Positions 23,839-36,540 are shown, counted from the first letter of the stretch. The stretch is 64,000 nucleotides of DNA from Combretum micranthum (GCA_024138025.1 JAMXBD010002498.1:124001-188000); one strand, 5' to 3'. Translations and numbers: made by a program. The notes: a model not told the origin generated them from the letters alone.

Positions 23839-26099
23839 TGTCATGCCCCAAAGAGTAGCCTAAACGTAACAATACTACCACAGTCCCCTTACGACAATAG
23901 AATACATATGCAGTTGGAGATAGACAATTCAACTTGATAGAATAAACATAAAAGCATAAACCATAGATATCTCAGGATTAGTTACAAAATATTAGGGGAT
24001 ACTCCCCTACTAATCAGAAGTCTAGATATTATCTTTAAGAAAAACCTGAGTGTTTAAAGTTTACTATGAAAGACTATACAGAGCTAATCATAAAATTCTA
24101 ATGGGAAACACTCCTAACTTCACATTACCTGATTTGGCCAAGTCCGAGGACGCAGCCATATGTATGGGAACTGCATAAAAAAGAAGCTATGGGGGTATAA
24201 GCTACGCTAGCTTATTGAGTTTCACTTCCAAAATTAAATACTTCATCAAACAATAGGGCAAGCAAGTTATATTAGACAATCATATGAAATGCACAAGCAC
24301 GTGGGCATACAATACATAAGACTTCCGCAAGTCCTATGTTGAATGGATTTACGCCCTCTATTCGAGGTTAGGTATTTCAGGCCCATACTACCATAAATTT
24401 CAATTTTTCTTATTTATATAGTGGTTGATTCAGGTACCTACCTACTCACTAATTTTGGAGTTGATTCAAGTACCTACGTCACTTCCATTTTAATTCAGGC
24501 CATTCATGCCAATATTCGAGTTTTCAAGCCCACTCGTTGCTTAGCTATTATGCCTTCTTCCTATAAAGGTATAATAACAAATGTAATGTGACTCAACATA
24601 TGGTATGCATGGTCAATTTAATTATAAGATCATGGCATATTGTTTAAGTGAATTATAGGCGATCATAGATATTTCAGACAATCCAATTCTATAGTAAATC
24701 ATACACATATTTATAGCAATTCCCATTTCACTATTATTAACATGAATTCAACAAATTGGAATTCACATGCACATTCCCATTTTTATCTTGTCCTATTTCT
24801 AATACCACTATCATTACAAGCATAATCATAAGCAAGTAATTTAAGGATATTGAACTCACTCGGCCATGGACATCGGTCTCTAAAGGTAGCAATCCGGAAA
24901 CAAGAATTTTCCTCCGATTCAAAGTCACCTAAATGAAAGAAATACCCAAATGAGTAATTCATATCATAACTAATTCCAACTTATTAAATAAAAGCTCTTG
25001 AGTTCGCAATTTTCGTGGTAAGTAGAAATTTCAACTTAAAACGGCCATAACTTGGTCATTTTAACTCAGAATTTTGCTAATAAGCTATCGATTTCTATCT
25101 ATTTCGAAAGATATATCTATTTATGATGTTATCCTTAAATTTTGAAAATTTTTAGGTCTTGGAATGCTTGGATCAGATCTGATCAGCAGCTAAAACTTGC
25201 ATTTCTGAAATTGTTTTGTGAAATTTGCATTATTTCTACCAAGCATATTATATGTGCATACATTATCTACAAGTTATCATCATGAATGACATGATATGAG
25301 CTATCTATATGTATGTCCTTAATGATTTTTTTTTGGTTAAAAAGAATTTTTGGAAAAAGTTTACTTTGCAACAATGTCAATAACACTTGTTTGAGAAAAC
25401 TATCTTTATCTTTTTGAAAATCATCTATAATTTTACTAAGATAAGGCCTCGATGATCTATATACTTAATACCTTCATTATTTTAATAAAATTCTTCATTT
25501 CAAAGTTGGAAAGTAGATGTTTAAACATGTGTTTTGCCTAGTGACGAATTTTACACAATTTTAGGAAATGAAAATATTGTTTGATCCAAGTTTGGAAACC
25601 TTTCCTTTGTTTTAGGTATATACTTTGATAAAACACATTTAATCTTTTCAAAATCAAGTCTTTACTACAACTATTCCCTATGTCTTCTATTTTTCTATTA
25701 AAATCCTCATTTTAATATTTGGAAATAGGTGTTAAATGAGGGTCATTTTAAGATCCCAATTTTGAAACTTGTTTTTGAGATTATTTCTTGTGTAAAACTC
25801 ATTTAATCTTTCTAAAATTAAGTCATAATCAATACTACTCCCTAAGGCTTCCATTTCTTTAATAAAACTCTTGTTTTACAGTTGGAAAATAAGTATTTTC
25901 TTGGCATTTAACCCTAGTTACAAATTTCAAAATTTTTGTTGGTGTTGAGACTTAGCTCTAACTTAACTTTTGTAATCCTTTTCTTGTTTTGAAAATTTCT
26001 CTTAGTAAAAATAAGCTCATTGATAAGATCATATTTTACACAACTTTAACTAGTGATTAGTGATTAATTTGAGTTGAATTTCATAAAAATTTCCACAAT
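23839..26099 (-). mobile_element. Type B LTR fragment, minus strand, 5'-truncated
   Basis: It opens TGTCATGCCCC, the complement of a type B LTR 3' end. It keeps the shared landmarks in minus orientation: acceptor-like site before TTCCCATAC near 24173, 'aataagctagcgtagcttat' near 24220, the exon-like segment 24860-24928 ending CATGGCCGA^GTGAGTT, and 'acggccataacttggtcatt' near 25041. The promoter and U3 half present in 26203-30303 is absent. Around 26100 it passes into DNA that I assign to the Athila LTR, so about 1.5-2 kb is missing. The right boundary is approximate. Confidence 0.7.
24860..24928 (-). other. Exon-like segment in type B LTR fragment (69 nt)
   Basis: In minus orientation an acceptor-like 'tttcatttag' is followed by GTGACTTTGAATC, and the segment ends GTCCATGGCCGA before GTGAGTTCAA. 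It is homologous to 9559-9628 and 51684-51753. Confidence 0.5.
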
Positions 26100-26187
26100 T
26101 GGTACTCGGAGTGTTTAGGTTTATGTTTCAGGTCAAAAGTTATCAAAGGAAAGCATTATAAGGCAATTTGAGTTGAAATTGAAGAAT

Positions 26188-26202
26188 CTCAGGGGATACG
26201 CT
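26188..26202. repeat. GCCGG module copy 4, left stub
   Basis: 'tctcaggggatacgct' is the edge of the module; copy 1 has the complement-compatible 'gcgtatcccctg' and copy 3 has 'ctcagggatac'. It is cut by the solo LTR and resumes at 30304. Confidence 0.7.
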
Positions 26203-27252
26203 TGTCACGCCCCAAAGGGTACCTAAACGTGGCAGTCCGCCACATACGATATAAAAACTTAAGAATGACTTCCTGAAGTCATGCGAAAGTTTTCAACGCC
26301 ATATGTAAAGCGTCTATCACAACAATAGGAGACATCGGTGGGATGTATAGTTCGAGATAGTAAATACAGCATATAAGAATCAAAATAATCATCTAATTTA
26401 TCATTAAGAGAATATAAAATCCTTACATCATCTTAGGGGTTTTCCCTTATAATTCTCCAAACAATCATAATATCAACTTAATCTTTCTCATAACAAAACA
26501 ATACTAACACCAAAAGATATTAAAGGATATTTAACCTAAGATCTTCAAAGATTTCCAGAAGCTTTCCAAAACATAATCCCACTCGAGTCTATGAAGTTCT
26601 TGAGAATAAAAGATATAGTCTTGTTACAACAAAGGTCTATCGGAGTATAAGTATAACTAGCTTAGTGAGAATATTCCTAAATCAAGTACTTGTATAAATA
26701 ATTTCAAACAAGTTATTAAACAAGCATATGAATGCATCAAGCAAGTGATCAAGTAATACATATGATCTACCGGAAATCATATGTTTGAATGGATTTATCC
26801 CTCCATTCAGGGTTAGGTGTTTCACGCTCTTTAAAACCCATCTTTAAAATCCAACTCATGTAGTTTATTTGAGGCGCCTACTCGCCTATCTTAAAATAGT
26901 TCTTTCAGGCTCCTAATCGCCCATCTTATGGCTCTTGCAAATCCGACTGCTATACTCTTGTCCCATCGAGTATAGCAGCTTATGCAATGAAACTAACTAC
27001 GTGACATGCATGAATCAATTAATATAACTCATAATATATGATTAGCGTAATTTAAAGGTGATCACAGAATTTGCACACACTCCATCATAATAATAGTAAA
27101 GCACAAGTTAATTAGCAACGATTCATGTCTCGGTATGCTTAGCATTCTTTCAATCAATATTATCATACATAATTCATTTTTTATCTTCTCCTACTTTTAG
27201 TGCCTCTAGCTACAGGCACAACCAAGTACAAAAAAGGTAGGAACAAAATCAC

Positions 27253-27349
27253 TTGGCCATGAGGATCAATCTTTCTTACGAATGAGTCGATCGGTAAATC
27301 CACTAATCAAAATAATCCTCCGGGTATGAATACTCCTCCTCGGGATCAC
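27253..27349 (-). other. Exon-like segment in type B solo LTR (97 nt)
   Basis: Minus strand: 'ttcttgattag' precedes GTGATCCCGAGGAGGAG, and the segment ends CCTCATGGCCAA before GTGATTTTG. It reads as an acidic, tyrosine-rich peptide with a stop (GDPEEEYSYPEDYFD). Compare GDPEQDDTLPPDYYY at 51684-51753. Confidence 0.5.
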
Positions 27350-28773
27350 CTAATCAAGAAGAATACCCATAATGAGTATTTCTTATTGATTCTATAATAC
27401 TTATAAAAAACTATGTTATAAGATCATTAAAATTCGTATAGAAGGTAATTCCAACTTAAAATAGCCATAACTTGGACATTTTAACTCGGAATTGCTCAAA
27501 TAATATACCGTTTTCTACCTACTCAAAAAGATCTATCCATGTCTAAGGTTATTTTGGTCATAAAAAGCCATTTGGGTTGCAAAATACTACGGTACAAAAT
27601 AGTTACGAATTTATAGTTTACAAAATATGATTTTTCCAAACTTCAATTTGCTCAAAAATCCTTAAGCAAAAAATATAGATATATATATAGTTGAAAAATC
27701 CTTTGAACATATATTTATGCTCACATTGTATGCATGATTTTTGTAGTGTTGTCTCAATATTGATATTTCATAAGCAATTTGTCTTTAAGGGTTTTATAAG
27801 ATAAAACTTTTGAGAATTTCTTCTTTTTGAATTGTTAGAAGGAAAACTAAAACATATTTAAGTTGTTATGAGTGTTTTCCTATTATAATTCCATTTCCTA
27901 TCTTTTCAAAAGAAAATTAATTTCCAAAAATTTGATTCTTCAAGTTATCTACTAACTTTATTTCTAGTGCTTTTCAAAATAAGCTTTTCAAAATATCCTT
28001 TAACTTTTTGATGTGGTCAAATTTTTTAAGTTGTGTTAAATGTATGTTTTCCTCTCATTTTTATTTCCTTTTTTCTTTAGAAAATATGTGTATCTTTAAA
28101 ACTTTACTTTCTTGGCAAATTTTATTTTTCTAAGTTGGTTTCCAAAATAGTGAGGTAATTTTATCTTGGTTTTAAAAAGTTGTTTTATTCTTAATATTTG
28201 TTAAATGGTAGAATAATTTCCTTAGATAAGTTTATAAGAAAAGCTTTCTTAATAAAGAATTGTTATCATTAGAACTTAGCAAAAATTTCATTTTAATTTT
28301 GAAAAGAGAATAACAACATATAAAAACTAAGTTTTGAAGAGGCTTTCCTAGTATGTGATTTTCAAAGTCTATAATAAACCTATTTAAGTCTTTATAAAAG
28401 ATATGATTGAGTTAAAGTCTTTAGTTCAAGGCTAAAAATTCTATCTTTATGGAGTATTTAGTTTTGATTTATAAAAAAAATGAGTTTCTTTCATTTGAAA
28501 AAAAAAATATTGGGCACTAATACTTTAAAACTTATGATTAACTTACTTAAGCTTTTAAAAACAATATTTAGACTTCTTTGTTAAAAACTCCTCTATTGAG
28601 AAATCTAGTTTACTTTTTCTTGTTTAAGAAAGAACCCATTTTTTATTTTTACTTAAGACAACATCATTATAATCATGTATGAATATGATTATGTAGCAAT
28701 GTAAAAGTAAAGATAATACATAATAAGATAGAAAGAAATACTTGTAAGTAAATAAACATAATAAAATAGTTAA

Positions 28774-28849
28774 TCATTGGGAGCCTTAGCTTCATCAAGG
28801 TATCCCGGTCATGTATTGGGAGCCTTAGCTTCATCAAGGTAACCCGGGA
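28774..28849. repeat. Two-unit tandem repeat in type B LTR
   Basis: 'ttgggagccttagcttcatc' and 'aaggtatcccgg' are followed by a second unit with 'aaggtaacccgg'. It is the complement of the doublet at 8080-8157. Confidence 0.85.
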
Positions 28850-30303
28850 AAGAAAGAAAAGAAAGAAAATTGTTTTGACTTGATATGGACAAGTCTAAGA
28901 CTAAAAAGACTAGTCTTAATAAATTGTATAAAACAAATAAATAAATAAATTGCAAGACATGAAAGTAAATAAATAACAAATGAGCTTATATGCTCTAAAT
29001 AAATATATATAATATACATAATACTATATAGAAGTTAGATTAGAGCAGAAATAATGATAACAATAATAACAACAACATAATAACATAATGTAAAATATGA
29101 ATATGAACAAAAACAAAACATAAACATATTATTGCTTCTTTAACTCATATGAGTCTAAGAAACATACATAAAGCTCATGCTAAGTTGCATGAACATGATA
29201 AAGAATATAGGTAGGATTTTTATCTAAGGTTTAATGGAAGGTTTGAAAAGAGATGAATGGGTTTTGTGTTTGTTATTTTCTGCTTGAAGTGTAGTGAATG
29301 TAGAGAGTATTTTGAGAGAGATTTGTTGCAGAGAAGTTTTGAGAGAAAATTTTTGTAGAGTTTTGTTATATAAAATGAATGTGTGAAAGAATGAAGGAGG
29401 AAGGAGGAATGAGGAATTTATAGAATTTTTGGAGTGAATTTTTGATGTAATAAAATAAATTGAAAAAAAATAATATAGAGGAAGAGAGAGGGAGGCCGGC
29501 GCATATGGAGAAGGAAGAGAGAGGGTTTTGATTAATTTTTATATTTTTGTAATGAAAAGAAGTGATGTATAAGGTTTGATGTGAATAAAGTTGTATTGGA
29601 AATATAAAAAGTAAGAAAATAAGCATGTAGGTAGTAAAAAATAGGTGTGAAAAAAATAGAGGTAGTGAAATAGTAATGAATAGTAAGAACAGTACTATGA
29701 ATAGTAGACTAGACATATAAAATACTGATAGTAATAAAAAACACGTAAACGAGCTATATCTGTTATTTTTAGTTACCAAAAAATTATAAAACTGATATTT
29801 TTGAAATCCTTGTTTAATTACGAGTCTTTTGGTGTTATTAGAATATTTTTATTATTCCGAGCTCCAGGACACGCTTTTCGAGAATCGATCCCATTTGAGT
29901 CCAAAGGACACTCGAAATTCGCAAATCTGATATATTTATGTTACCCTATATTATTACGAACTATTTTAAGCCATTAACTTTATTTCGTTTTCTACGATTT
30001 GAGAACATGGGATTGCCGGAGTTGAAATTGTTTGATTGTCTTGACCTTTGTTGATTTTTGAAACTCCGGTTTGACTAAGGTTAAGGTTTAATCCAACTTT
30101 ACCTTAGAAATTGAGGGGTTTATCTCAGGGATCGAATAGGTGGATCTTTTCATGTTTAGATTTTTATGCCGAATGATTAATGGATCTCCTCTTATGAAAT
30201 TCCGTGATCAAAATTGGTTTAAGGTTCAATTTCAACTTAGATCAGATTTTAAGGTTTTGATTCGGTATTCCAAAACCATTCTCGAAAAATTCAAGGGCTT
30301 ACA

Positions 30304-30880
30304 ACACCGGCTTTTGTAGATCATACACCACCGGCATATAGCTAGCCTAGAGGATGATAAGCATATTAAAGCTTCAACACTGCCTCTACGTCACCTGTGT
30401 TCAACCAGCCTTGACATGGAACAGAATCAAGAATCAAAGGCCGGCAAATCTTATCTTATACGCTACCGGCCTTGAGGCGGTGTATGTAGAAGATCAAAAG
30501 CCAAGAATTTAACACTGGCTCAACACTGCCAGTGTAGAGGGATATTAAGCTAGCTTCTGCAATTTGATTCAATGCCGGCTTTCGGGGAATCAAAGCCGCC
30601 GGCATTGAGACGGCTTAGAACATCCACAGAATTGATTTTTTAAGGGCTGGCACTTGCACAACAAGCCTAAGATGAATCTAGCAAGCCTTTGAAGTTTCAT
30701 TTGAATGCCGACATTTCAAAACCCTACACCACCGGCGTTGAAGCAGCGTAGATCATCCACAAAATACAAACCGGTAACATTGAAGCCAAAGTTGCCAATG
30801 TACAAGCGTTTTAGCAATGTACATCGCCTATAATCCACCGGCATAGAAGTTGTAACTGCCGCATACGTGTTGTAACTGCT
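30304..30880. repeat. GCCGG module copy 4, main part
   Basis: This is the largest copy. Motifs include 'acaccaccggcatatagc', 'atacgctaccggccttgagg', 'caaagccgccggcattgaga' and 'acaccaccggcgttgaagc'. The linker gaacagaatcaagaatc (30419-30435) matches type A copies (gaacagaatcaaa). Other linkers read 'catccacagaattgattttt'. It ends about 30 bases before the Athila TATA box, so here it is a U3 component, whereas in type A LTRs it is downstream of the pyrimidine-rich leader. Confidence 0.85.
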
Positions 30881-30909
30881 AAAATTAGATGAAACCCCTG
30901 AATGTTTTG

Positions 30910-30919
30910 CCTATAAATC
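30910..30919 (+). promoter_or_regulatory. Athila LTR TATA box
   Basis: 'cctataaatc' is in U3/R position, about 980 bases before the LTR end and directly downstream of the GCCGG module. The plant TATA consensus is met. The transcription start would be near 30945 (inference). Confidence 0.6.
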
Positions 30920-31902
30920 TAAGGTATCCTTATTAGAGATACATTCGAATTCATTAGGAAAGTAAGAAAAAGGGAGATTTACAAATGTTTGAGTTAGTTT
31001 TTCCTTTAGGATACTAAAACCCTAATGTTCTAGTAACCTAGAGGCAATTAGGGTTCAACTACAGTCAAGCAATGCTCATATTTATGGGATTATGGATTTG
31101 AAGACTCTAGATTATGGAATGAAACTATTTTTAAGGTGTTTTCAATCTCTGTTTATCAATTTTGTTGCTTGACTGTATATTGAGATATTGGTCTTCATTG
31201 ATTACTATGAATATGTATGAATGGATTTGATGGAATGATACATGAATTATACACTTAGGTTTTTGAATGAGATTTTTCATAGGGATATGCAAGCCTATGA
31301 TAAAACTTAAGATTTCACTTATCTTTATGCGATTAGGATTGCAAATTTAGGTCACTTGGCGGTGCTTATTTTGTAATTTTAACTAGAATAGTAATTTTGG
31401 TGAGAGCAAATTGCTATTTAACTGTTAATCATAGATAAATTACCTTGGTTGGATAGTTTATGCTATGAAAGATTTTGCTACTTCGAGAGGTGAGTAATTC
31501 TTAGTGAATTTGATTAAATCCCAAGTAATCAATTTTATTTATCAATTTGAAGCATAAATCATTTCAAATGAGAATATAAATACATTATTCATATATTATC
31601 TGCATCTCATAAACCTATATCTCTCATTGTTGTTGCTAAAACATATAGTTTTGGTTCTTCACAATCATTTGTAGTAAATTTTAGTTAAATTATCATAGAT
31701 TAATCAAAAAAGCTGAACTTTCAATTGCTTAGATTAGGGTAAAAATTCAGTTTCTAGTAATTAATCATTAGCTCTCTGTGGACACGACCTGGACTTTCCA
31801 AAAAATATTGCATTGCACCCGGTGATTTTGCTGACCAAGTAAGTATTACACCGTTGTTTAAAATTGAAAATTATTAGTGTGTAATTATTGCAAGTTTCCA
31901 AT

Positions 31903-31920
31903 TGGCGTCGTTGCCAGGAA
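31903..31920 (+). other. Primer-binding site, Asp-tRNA type
   Basis: TGGCGTCGTTGCCAGGAA closely matches the TGGCGCCGTTGCC site used by Athila-type plant elements, with a C-to-T change at the CpG. It begins ten bases after the LTR end and 134 bases before the gag start, as expected. Confidence 0.8.
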
Positions 31921-32036
31921 GCTACGTTTGCTGATATTAGATAGTAATTTAGCCCTTATACTAAGCATATAAATTTAGAAAAGACCATAAAATTTTGAAA
32001 AAAAAAAATAGTTTACTGTGATCCGTTTGTTCTTGT

Positions 32037-33561
32037 ATGTTAGGTGAACAGGACCAAAACTTGCAATTCAATCCTGAGATCGATCGGACTTACCACCGTC
32101 AATTGAGAGAAAGACGAGCACAAAATACAAGAGCAATAGAAAGGAACCTGCAAGAAAATCCTCCCCCTGTTGAAGAGAGACAGAACGAAGATCCTGGAAA
32201 TGCACACAATAGGAACCCAGCTGATGAGCAACCAAATTTGCTTGTTCCTGTTGTGGCCAATAATAATCTTCCTCAGCCGATAGTAGGAAATGAGATCCAT
32301 AAACCAATGTGCGAGTACTTTATGCCAATAGTTGATGGAGTTGCACCATCCATTGATGCCCTCTATTCAAGCAAACAACTTTGAAATAAAGCCAACTGTG
32401 ATACAAATGGTGCAAGGAGATCAATTTAGTAGAGATAGTTTTGACAACCCACATGACCATCTGAATAATTTCCTGTAGATTTGTTCCACAATAAAAAGTA
32501 ATGGGGTTTCCAATGATGCAATTCGCCTTAGTTTGTTCCCTTTTTCACTAAGAGATAAGGAGAGAAGTTAGCTCAATTCTCTACCCCCCACATTCTCTCA
32601 TAAATTGGAATCAGTTGGCACAACAGTTTCTCGAACAATTCTTTCCTCCCAACAAAATGATCCAAGGGAGGAACGAAATCTTTTCCTTTCAGCAATATGA
32701 AGGCGAAGCCCTATATGAAGTATGGGAAAGATTTAAGGAGCTCCTCAGACATTGCCCACACCACGGAATATCACTCCATGATCATATGAGGATTTTCTAC
32801 ACAGCTCTTGGAGATCAATTGAAGATGATGATTGATGCAATAGCAGGTGGGAGCTTGATGCACAAAAGTGCTCTAGAGGCTTACCGTTTAATCAATGGGT
32901 TGGCAAAAACAACTTTTCACTAGCATAGTGAGCAAAATAAGCCGAGACCAGTGGGTGCCATTTATGAATCAGAAATAGTTTCTAAACTTCAACAATAAGT
33001 GGCTTCACTTACTGATTAGATGAGACGAATGCAACCTGTGTCAGGAGCGGGACCAGTGGGTGCCATTTATGAATATGATTTCTCAAGATGATACTCACAT
33101 GAGTTATTTAAAGTATCTTGCGGAAGATTCCTATGGTTCATAGCCATGTAATGAGCAAGCAAATTATGTGAATCAATATGAGATAAAAGCTGGAATTACA
33201 ATCCATACTCCAACACTTATAATCCTGGATTGAGGGATCATCCAAATTTTCGATGGAGTAATCAAAATGCACCTCAAGCATTACTGCCACCACCACCTGT
33301 GCATCAACAACAAACAAATCTACAAAAAGAAAAGGATAAAACAGTTGAGCTTTTGCAAGAGATATTAAAAAACGAACAAATCAAGATTCAATTATTCAAG
33401 ATTTGCAAACTCAAATAGCTCAATTGTCTGAAACATCATGACACCATCCTCAGGGCACTCTCCCAAGTACTACTGAAAAGAATCCTAAAGAGGAGGTGAA
33501 AGTAATCACTCTTAGAAGTGGAAAAGAAGTCATCAAGAGTGGTGCATGAAGCAGTTCAGAA
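32037..33561 (+). pseudogene. Athila gag, broken
   Basis: The capsid polyprotein opens at ATG 32037 (MLGEQDQNLQF) with a charged N-terminus. It continues after a frameshift near 32350 into the Athila gag core (ANNFEIKP, PHDHLNNFL, LSLFPFSLRD, then AQQFLEQFFPPNK and FQQYEGEALYEVWERFKELL at 32615-32760). The tail has YNPYSNTYNPGLRDHPNF near 33200, typical of Athila. Stops at about 32478 and 32570 are single transitions from sense codons (Gln, Trp). A 25-bp text 'gaccagtgggtgccatttat' is repeated at about 32948 and 33052. Gag would form the virus-like particle; this copy cannot. Confidence 0.88.
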
Positions 33562-34309
33562 ATGAAAGAAAAAGCGAAGGAAAAAGGCAAAACAATTGAT
33601 GTCCAAGGCAATGGAAGGCATGAGGATAAGGCTGAAATTTCACCTGGAATCAAGTTAGATATACCATCATCAAGCCATGATAAACGAAAAAGAGAGGTGG
33701 AAGAAGATGAGAGACGGAAGCCAAAAGTGAAGCATTACGTTCCACCTATTCCTTTTCCTGGAAGGTTAAAGCAGCAACAACTGGATCATCAGTTTGAGAA
33801 GTTTTTGGAAGTTTTTAAAAAATTGCACATCAACATTCCATTCATGGATGCGCTTGAATCAATGCCATCTTATGCAAAGTTTATGAAAGATATCCTCACA
33901 AAGAAAAGATGCCTAGCTGAACATGAGACAGTCATGCTAACCCACGAGTGTACAGTTATTCTTCAGAACAAGTTGCCACCAAAACTGAAAGATCCGGGCA
34001 GCTTCACTATTCCTTGCATATTTCGACAAGGCACTTTGTGATCTTGGTGCAAGTATAAATCTTATGCCTTTGTCAATTTTTAAGAAGCTGGGGCTAGGAA
34101 AATGTAAACCGACCACAGTTTCCTTACAACTAGCCGACAGTAGCATTAAACGTCTAAGAGGGATAGTGGAGGATGTGTTAGGCAAGATGGACAAGTTTCT
34201 TTTTCCAGCCGATTTTATCGTTCTTGATATGGTTGAAGACCAAGAGATTCCATTGATCTTAGGAAGACCTTTCTTGGCTACTGGACAAGCATTGATTTAC
34301 GTGGTATAA
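33562..34309 (+). pseudogene. Athila protease region, broken
   Basis: A lysine/glutamate-rich linker comes first. Next is the conserved pre-protease block ([55 protein letters not shown]), and after a frameshift near 34030 the aspartic protease active site DLGAS (34040-34054) with [15 protein letters not shown]. The fold ends with [20 protein letters not shown] at about 34225-34285. DLGAS in place of DTGAT is usual for Athila. It would cut the Gag-Pol polyprotein. Confidence 0.88.
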
Positions 34310-34661
34310 GGAAAATTGACACTTCGGGCTATGGATGAGCAAGTTACTTTTGATGTGGTTTGATCTCTCAGACACTTAGCCGGTAATGATACTTGTTTCC
34401 ATATTGATACTATTGATCAGCTGGTTCAAGAATATAGTGGATACCTCTAAAATGAGTGGGTATTCAAAACATGTGCTTTCACATGATTGGAGTGATGATG
34501 AGCTTGATATCGCTCTTGAAATTGGAGAAGATAAATTGTTGATACTGGATGATCGGGATAGCACTGATGAAGATGTGCACAACAATCACTTGGTGGATAC
34601 AATTGCTGGAGCTTAGACAAGACCACCTCAGTTTGAACCTTTAGAAGCCACTTCAAAGAAA

Positions 34662-36387
34662 TTGATTCCATCCATTCAAGAGCTGCCTCAACTTGAGTTG
34701 AAACAGCTTCCTAATCACCTTAAGTATGTGTTTTTAGGTGATAATGCCAAACTCCCGCTTATCATTTCCGTAGAGTTATCATCTGAGCAAGAAAGTAAGT
34801 TAATTGAGGTGCTTAGAAGACATAAGGAGGTTATTGGGTGGACAATTGCAGATATTCACGAAATCCATCCATCTGTGTGCACTCATCGGATCCTTATGCA
34901 AGCTAAATGCAAGCCTACAATTCAACCACAAAGAAGACTTAATCTTACTTTGAAAGAAGTAGTGAAGAAGGAGGTGCTTAAGTTACTTGATGCTAGAATT
35001 ATTTATCATATCTCCGATAGTAAGTGAGTAAGTCCTACTCAAGTAGTGCCTAAGAAGGGAGGTATGACAGTTATGCATAATGACAAGAATGAGTTGATAC
35101 CAACCCAGACTATGACTGGATGGAGGGTGTGCATTGATTATCAAAAGTTGAATAATGCCACCCGCAAAGATCATTTTTCTCTTCCTTCATAGACCAAATC
35201 CTAGAGTGGTTAGCTGGGCATGATTATTATTGTTTCTTGGATGGGTATTCGGGCTATAATCAAATTCCAATAGCTCCAAAAGACTAGGAGAAGACTACGT
35301 TTACCTGTCCATATGGCACGTTTGCATTTAGATGCATGCCTTTTGGTTTATGTAATGCACCAGCAACTTTCCATAGATATATGATGACATTATTCTTAGA
35401 TATGATTGAGAAATTCATTGAAGTTTTTATGGATGATTTTTCTGTATATAGAGCTTCATTTGACAACTATTTAGAGAATTTGTCATCCGTGCTCAAGAGG
35501 TGTAAGGACACTCTCTTGGTTTTGAACTGGGAGAAGTGTCACTTTATGGTGAAAGAAGAAATTGTGCTGGACCATAAGATCTCAAGAAAGGGAATAGAAG
35601 TGGATAAAGCTAAAGTTGAGGTGATTTCCAAGTTGCCACGACCAGTGAATGTGAAAGGAATACGAAGTTTCCTTGGACATGCAGGATTCTACAGGAGATT
35701 TATCAAGGATTTTTCCAAGATTTCACGACCTTTTTGTGCTCTACTAGAGAAGGATACTCCTTTTTCCTTTGATGATGATTGTGTACAAGATTTTGAGCAT
35801 CTAAAGAAAAAAATTGACCATTACACCAGTTATTGTAGCACCAGATTAGGAGCTACCCTTTGAGCTAATGTGTGATGCAAGTGATATGGCAGTTGGTGCA
35901 GTACTTGGTCAGAAAAGAACCACATTTTTCAGGTAATTTACTACACTAGTAAGATGATGAATGAAGCACAATGAAATTATGCTACCATAGAAAAGTAATT
36001 GCTAGCTGTAGTATTTGCTTGTGACAAATTCAGATCATATCTTATTGGTTCTAAGGTAATTATTTATACTGACCATTCTGTACTTAAGTATTTATTAGCA
36101 AAATCAGATGCAAAGCCTAGGCTTATAAGGTGGATATTGCTTTTGCAAGAATTTGATATTCAGATTAGAGATAAGAAGGGAATGGAAAATGTTGTTGCTG
36201 ACCATCTTTCAAGGATTGTAAATGAGAAAGATGAGTTGCTTATTAATGAATCATTCCTTGATGAATATCTTTATAAAGTTTCAATTACAAATCTACCTTA
36301 GTATGCAGATATAATGAATTACTTGGTTGCAGGAATTTTGCCTTATAATATTTCTCATCACCAGAAAAGAAAATTTTTATCAGATAT
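34662..36387 (+). pseudogene. Athila RT and RNase H, truncated by copia insertion
   Basis: Reverse transcriptase: the pre-RT block reads GWTIADIHEIHPSVCTHRI (34840-34890) and QPQRRLN. GWRVCIDYQKLN lies near 35120, MPFGLCNAPATFHRYM at 35336, and the catalytic box VFMDD at about 35423-35437. IRSFLGHAGFYRRFIKDFS near 35660-35720 marks the RT/RNase H connection. RNase H follows at 35999-36240 with [12 protein letters not shown] and VADHLSRI. Frame is lost between 35027 and 35336 and again near 35860. The frame reaches KRKFLSDI at 36387, where the copia LTR begins; no Athila integrase is found on the other side. Conserved motifs make the lineage call firm. Confidence 0.9.
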
Positions 36388-36540
36388 TGTTAACAGAAAA
36401 TATTTGTGAAAAATAATTCTATTATCTTCATATTTGATTGTACATACATACACTTATATATACACTGAACATGTGACTGTTGGTATATCCTACCTACTAC
36501 AATATTAACTATGTTACATTGGAAACATAATATTCCAACA
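36388..36540 (-). mobile_element. 3' LTR of copia element (153 bp)
   Basis: Plus-strand text TGTTAACAG...TATTCCAACA gives a minus-strand LTR TGTTGGAATA...CTGTTAACA. It abuts a PPT at 36541. It contains 'gtatatataagtg' as a probable TATA box (minus, near 36455-36467). Very short LTRs like this occur in several Ty1/copia groups. The left TSD would be gatat (36383-36387); the right end of the element is deleted, so it cannot be confirmed. Confidence 0.85.

Larger units (their letters stand above)
26203..30303 (-). mobile_element. Solo LTR, type B, minus strand, inside GCCGG module
   Basis: It begins TGTCACGCCCCAAAGGG and ends CAAGGGCTTACA, giving 4101 bp and no internal region. The flanks acgct (26198-26202) and acacc (30304-30308) are a decayed copy of one 5-bp site. 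Both derive from 'acgcc', which the surrounding GCCGG consensus demands, by single transitions of the C-to-T or G-to-A kind. On the minus strand it has a pyrimidine-rich 5'UTR-like stretch and TATA-like sequence (29270-29500), the doublet repeat (28774-28849), an exon-like segment (27253-27349, ending CATGGCCAA) and 'tcactaagctagttatac' near 26665. A 137-codon frame in 29366-29779 is low-complexity and not credible. Confidence 0.85.
26100..31892 (+). mobile_element. 5' LTR of Athila element, split by a solo LTR
   Basis: The right edge is well placed: ..TTATTGCA (31892) lies ten bases before a PBS. The left edge, TGGTACTCGG at 26100, is my best estimate. Without the 26203-30303 insert it would be about 1.7 kb, a normal Athila LTR size. 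It carries GCCGG module copy 4 in U3, a TATA-like 'cctataaatc' (30910-30919), and an R/U5-like region with 'aaaccctaatgttctag'. The 3' LTR of this element is not present in the window, so TSD and age cannot be assessed. Confidence 0.65.

Noticed and set aside
29366..29779. 137-codon minus-strand ORF in the solo LTR
   Set aside because: Low-complexity Phe/Leu/Ser/Ile text from the AT- and CT-rich promoter/leader region; no counterpart in the other type B solo LTR.
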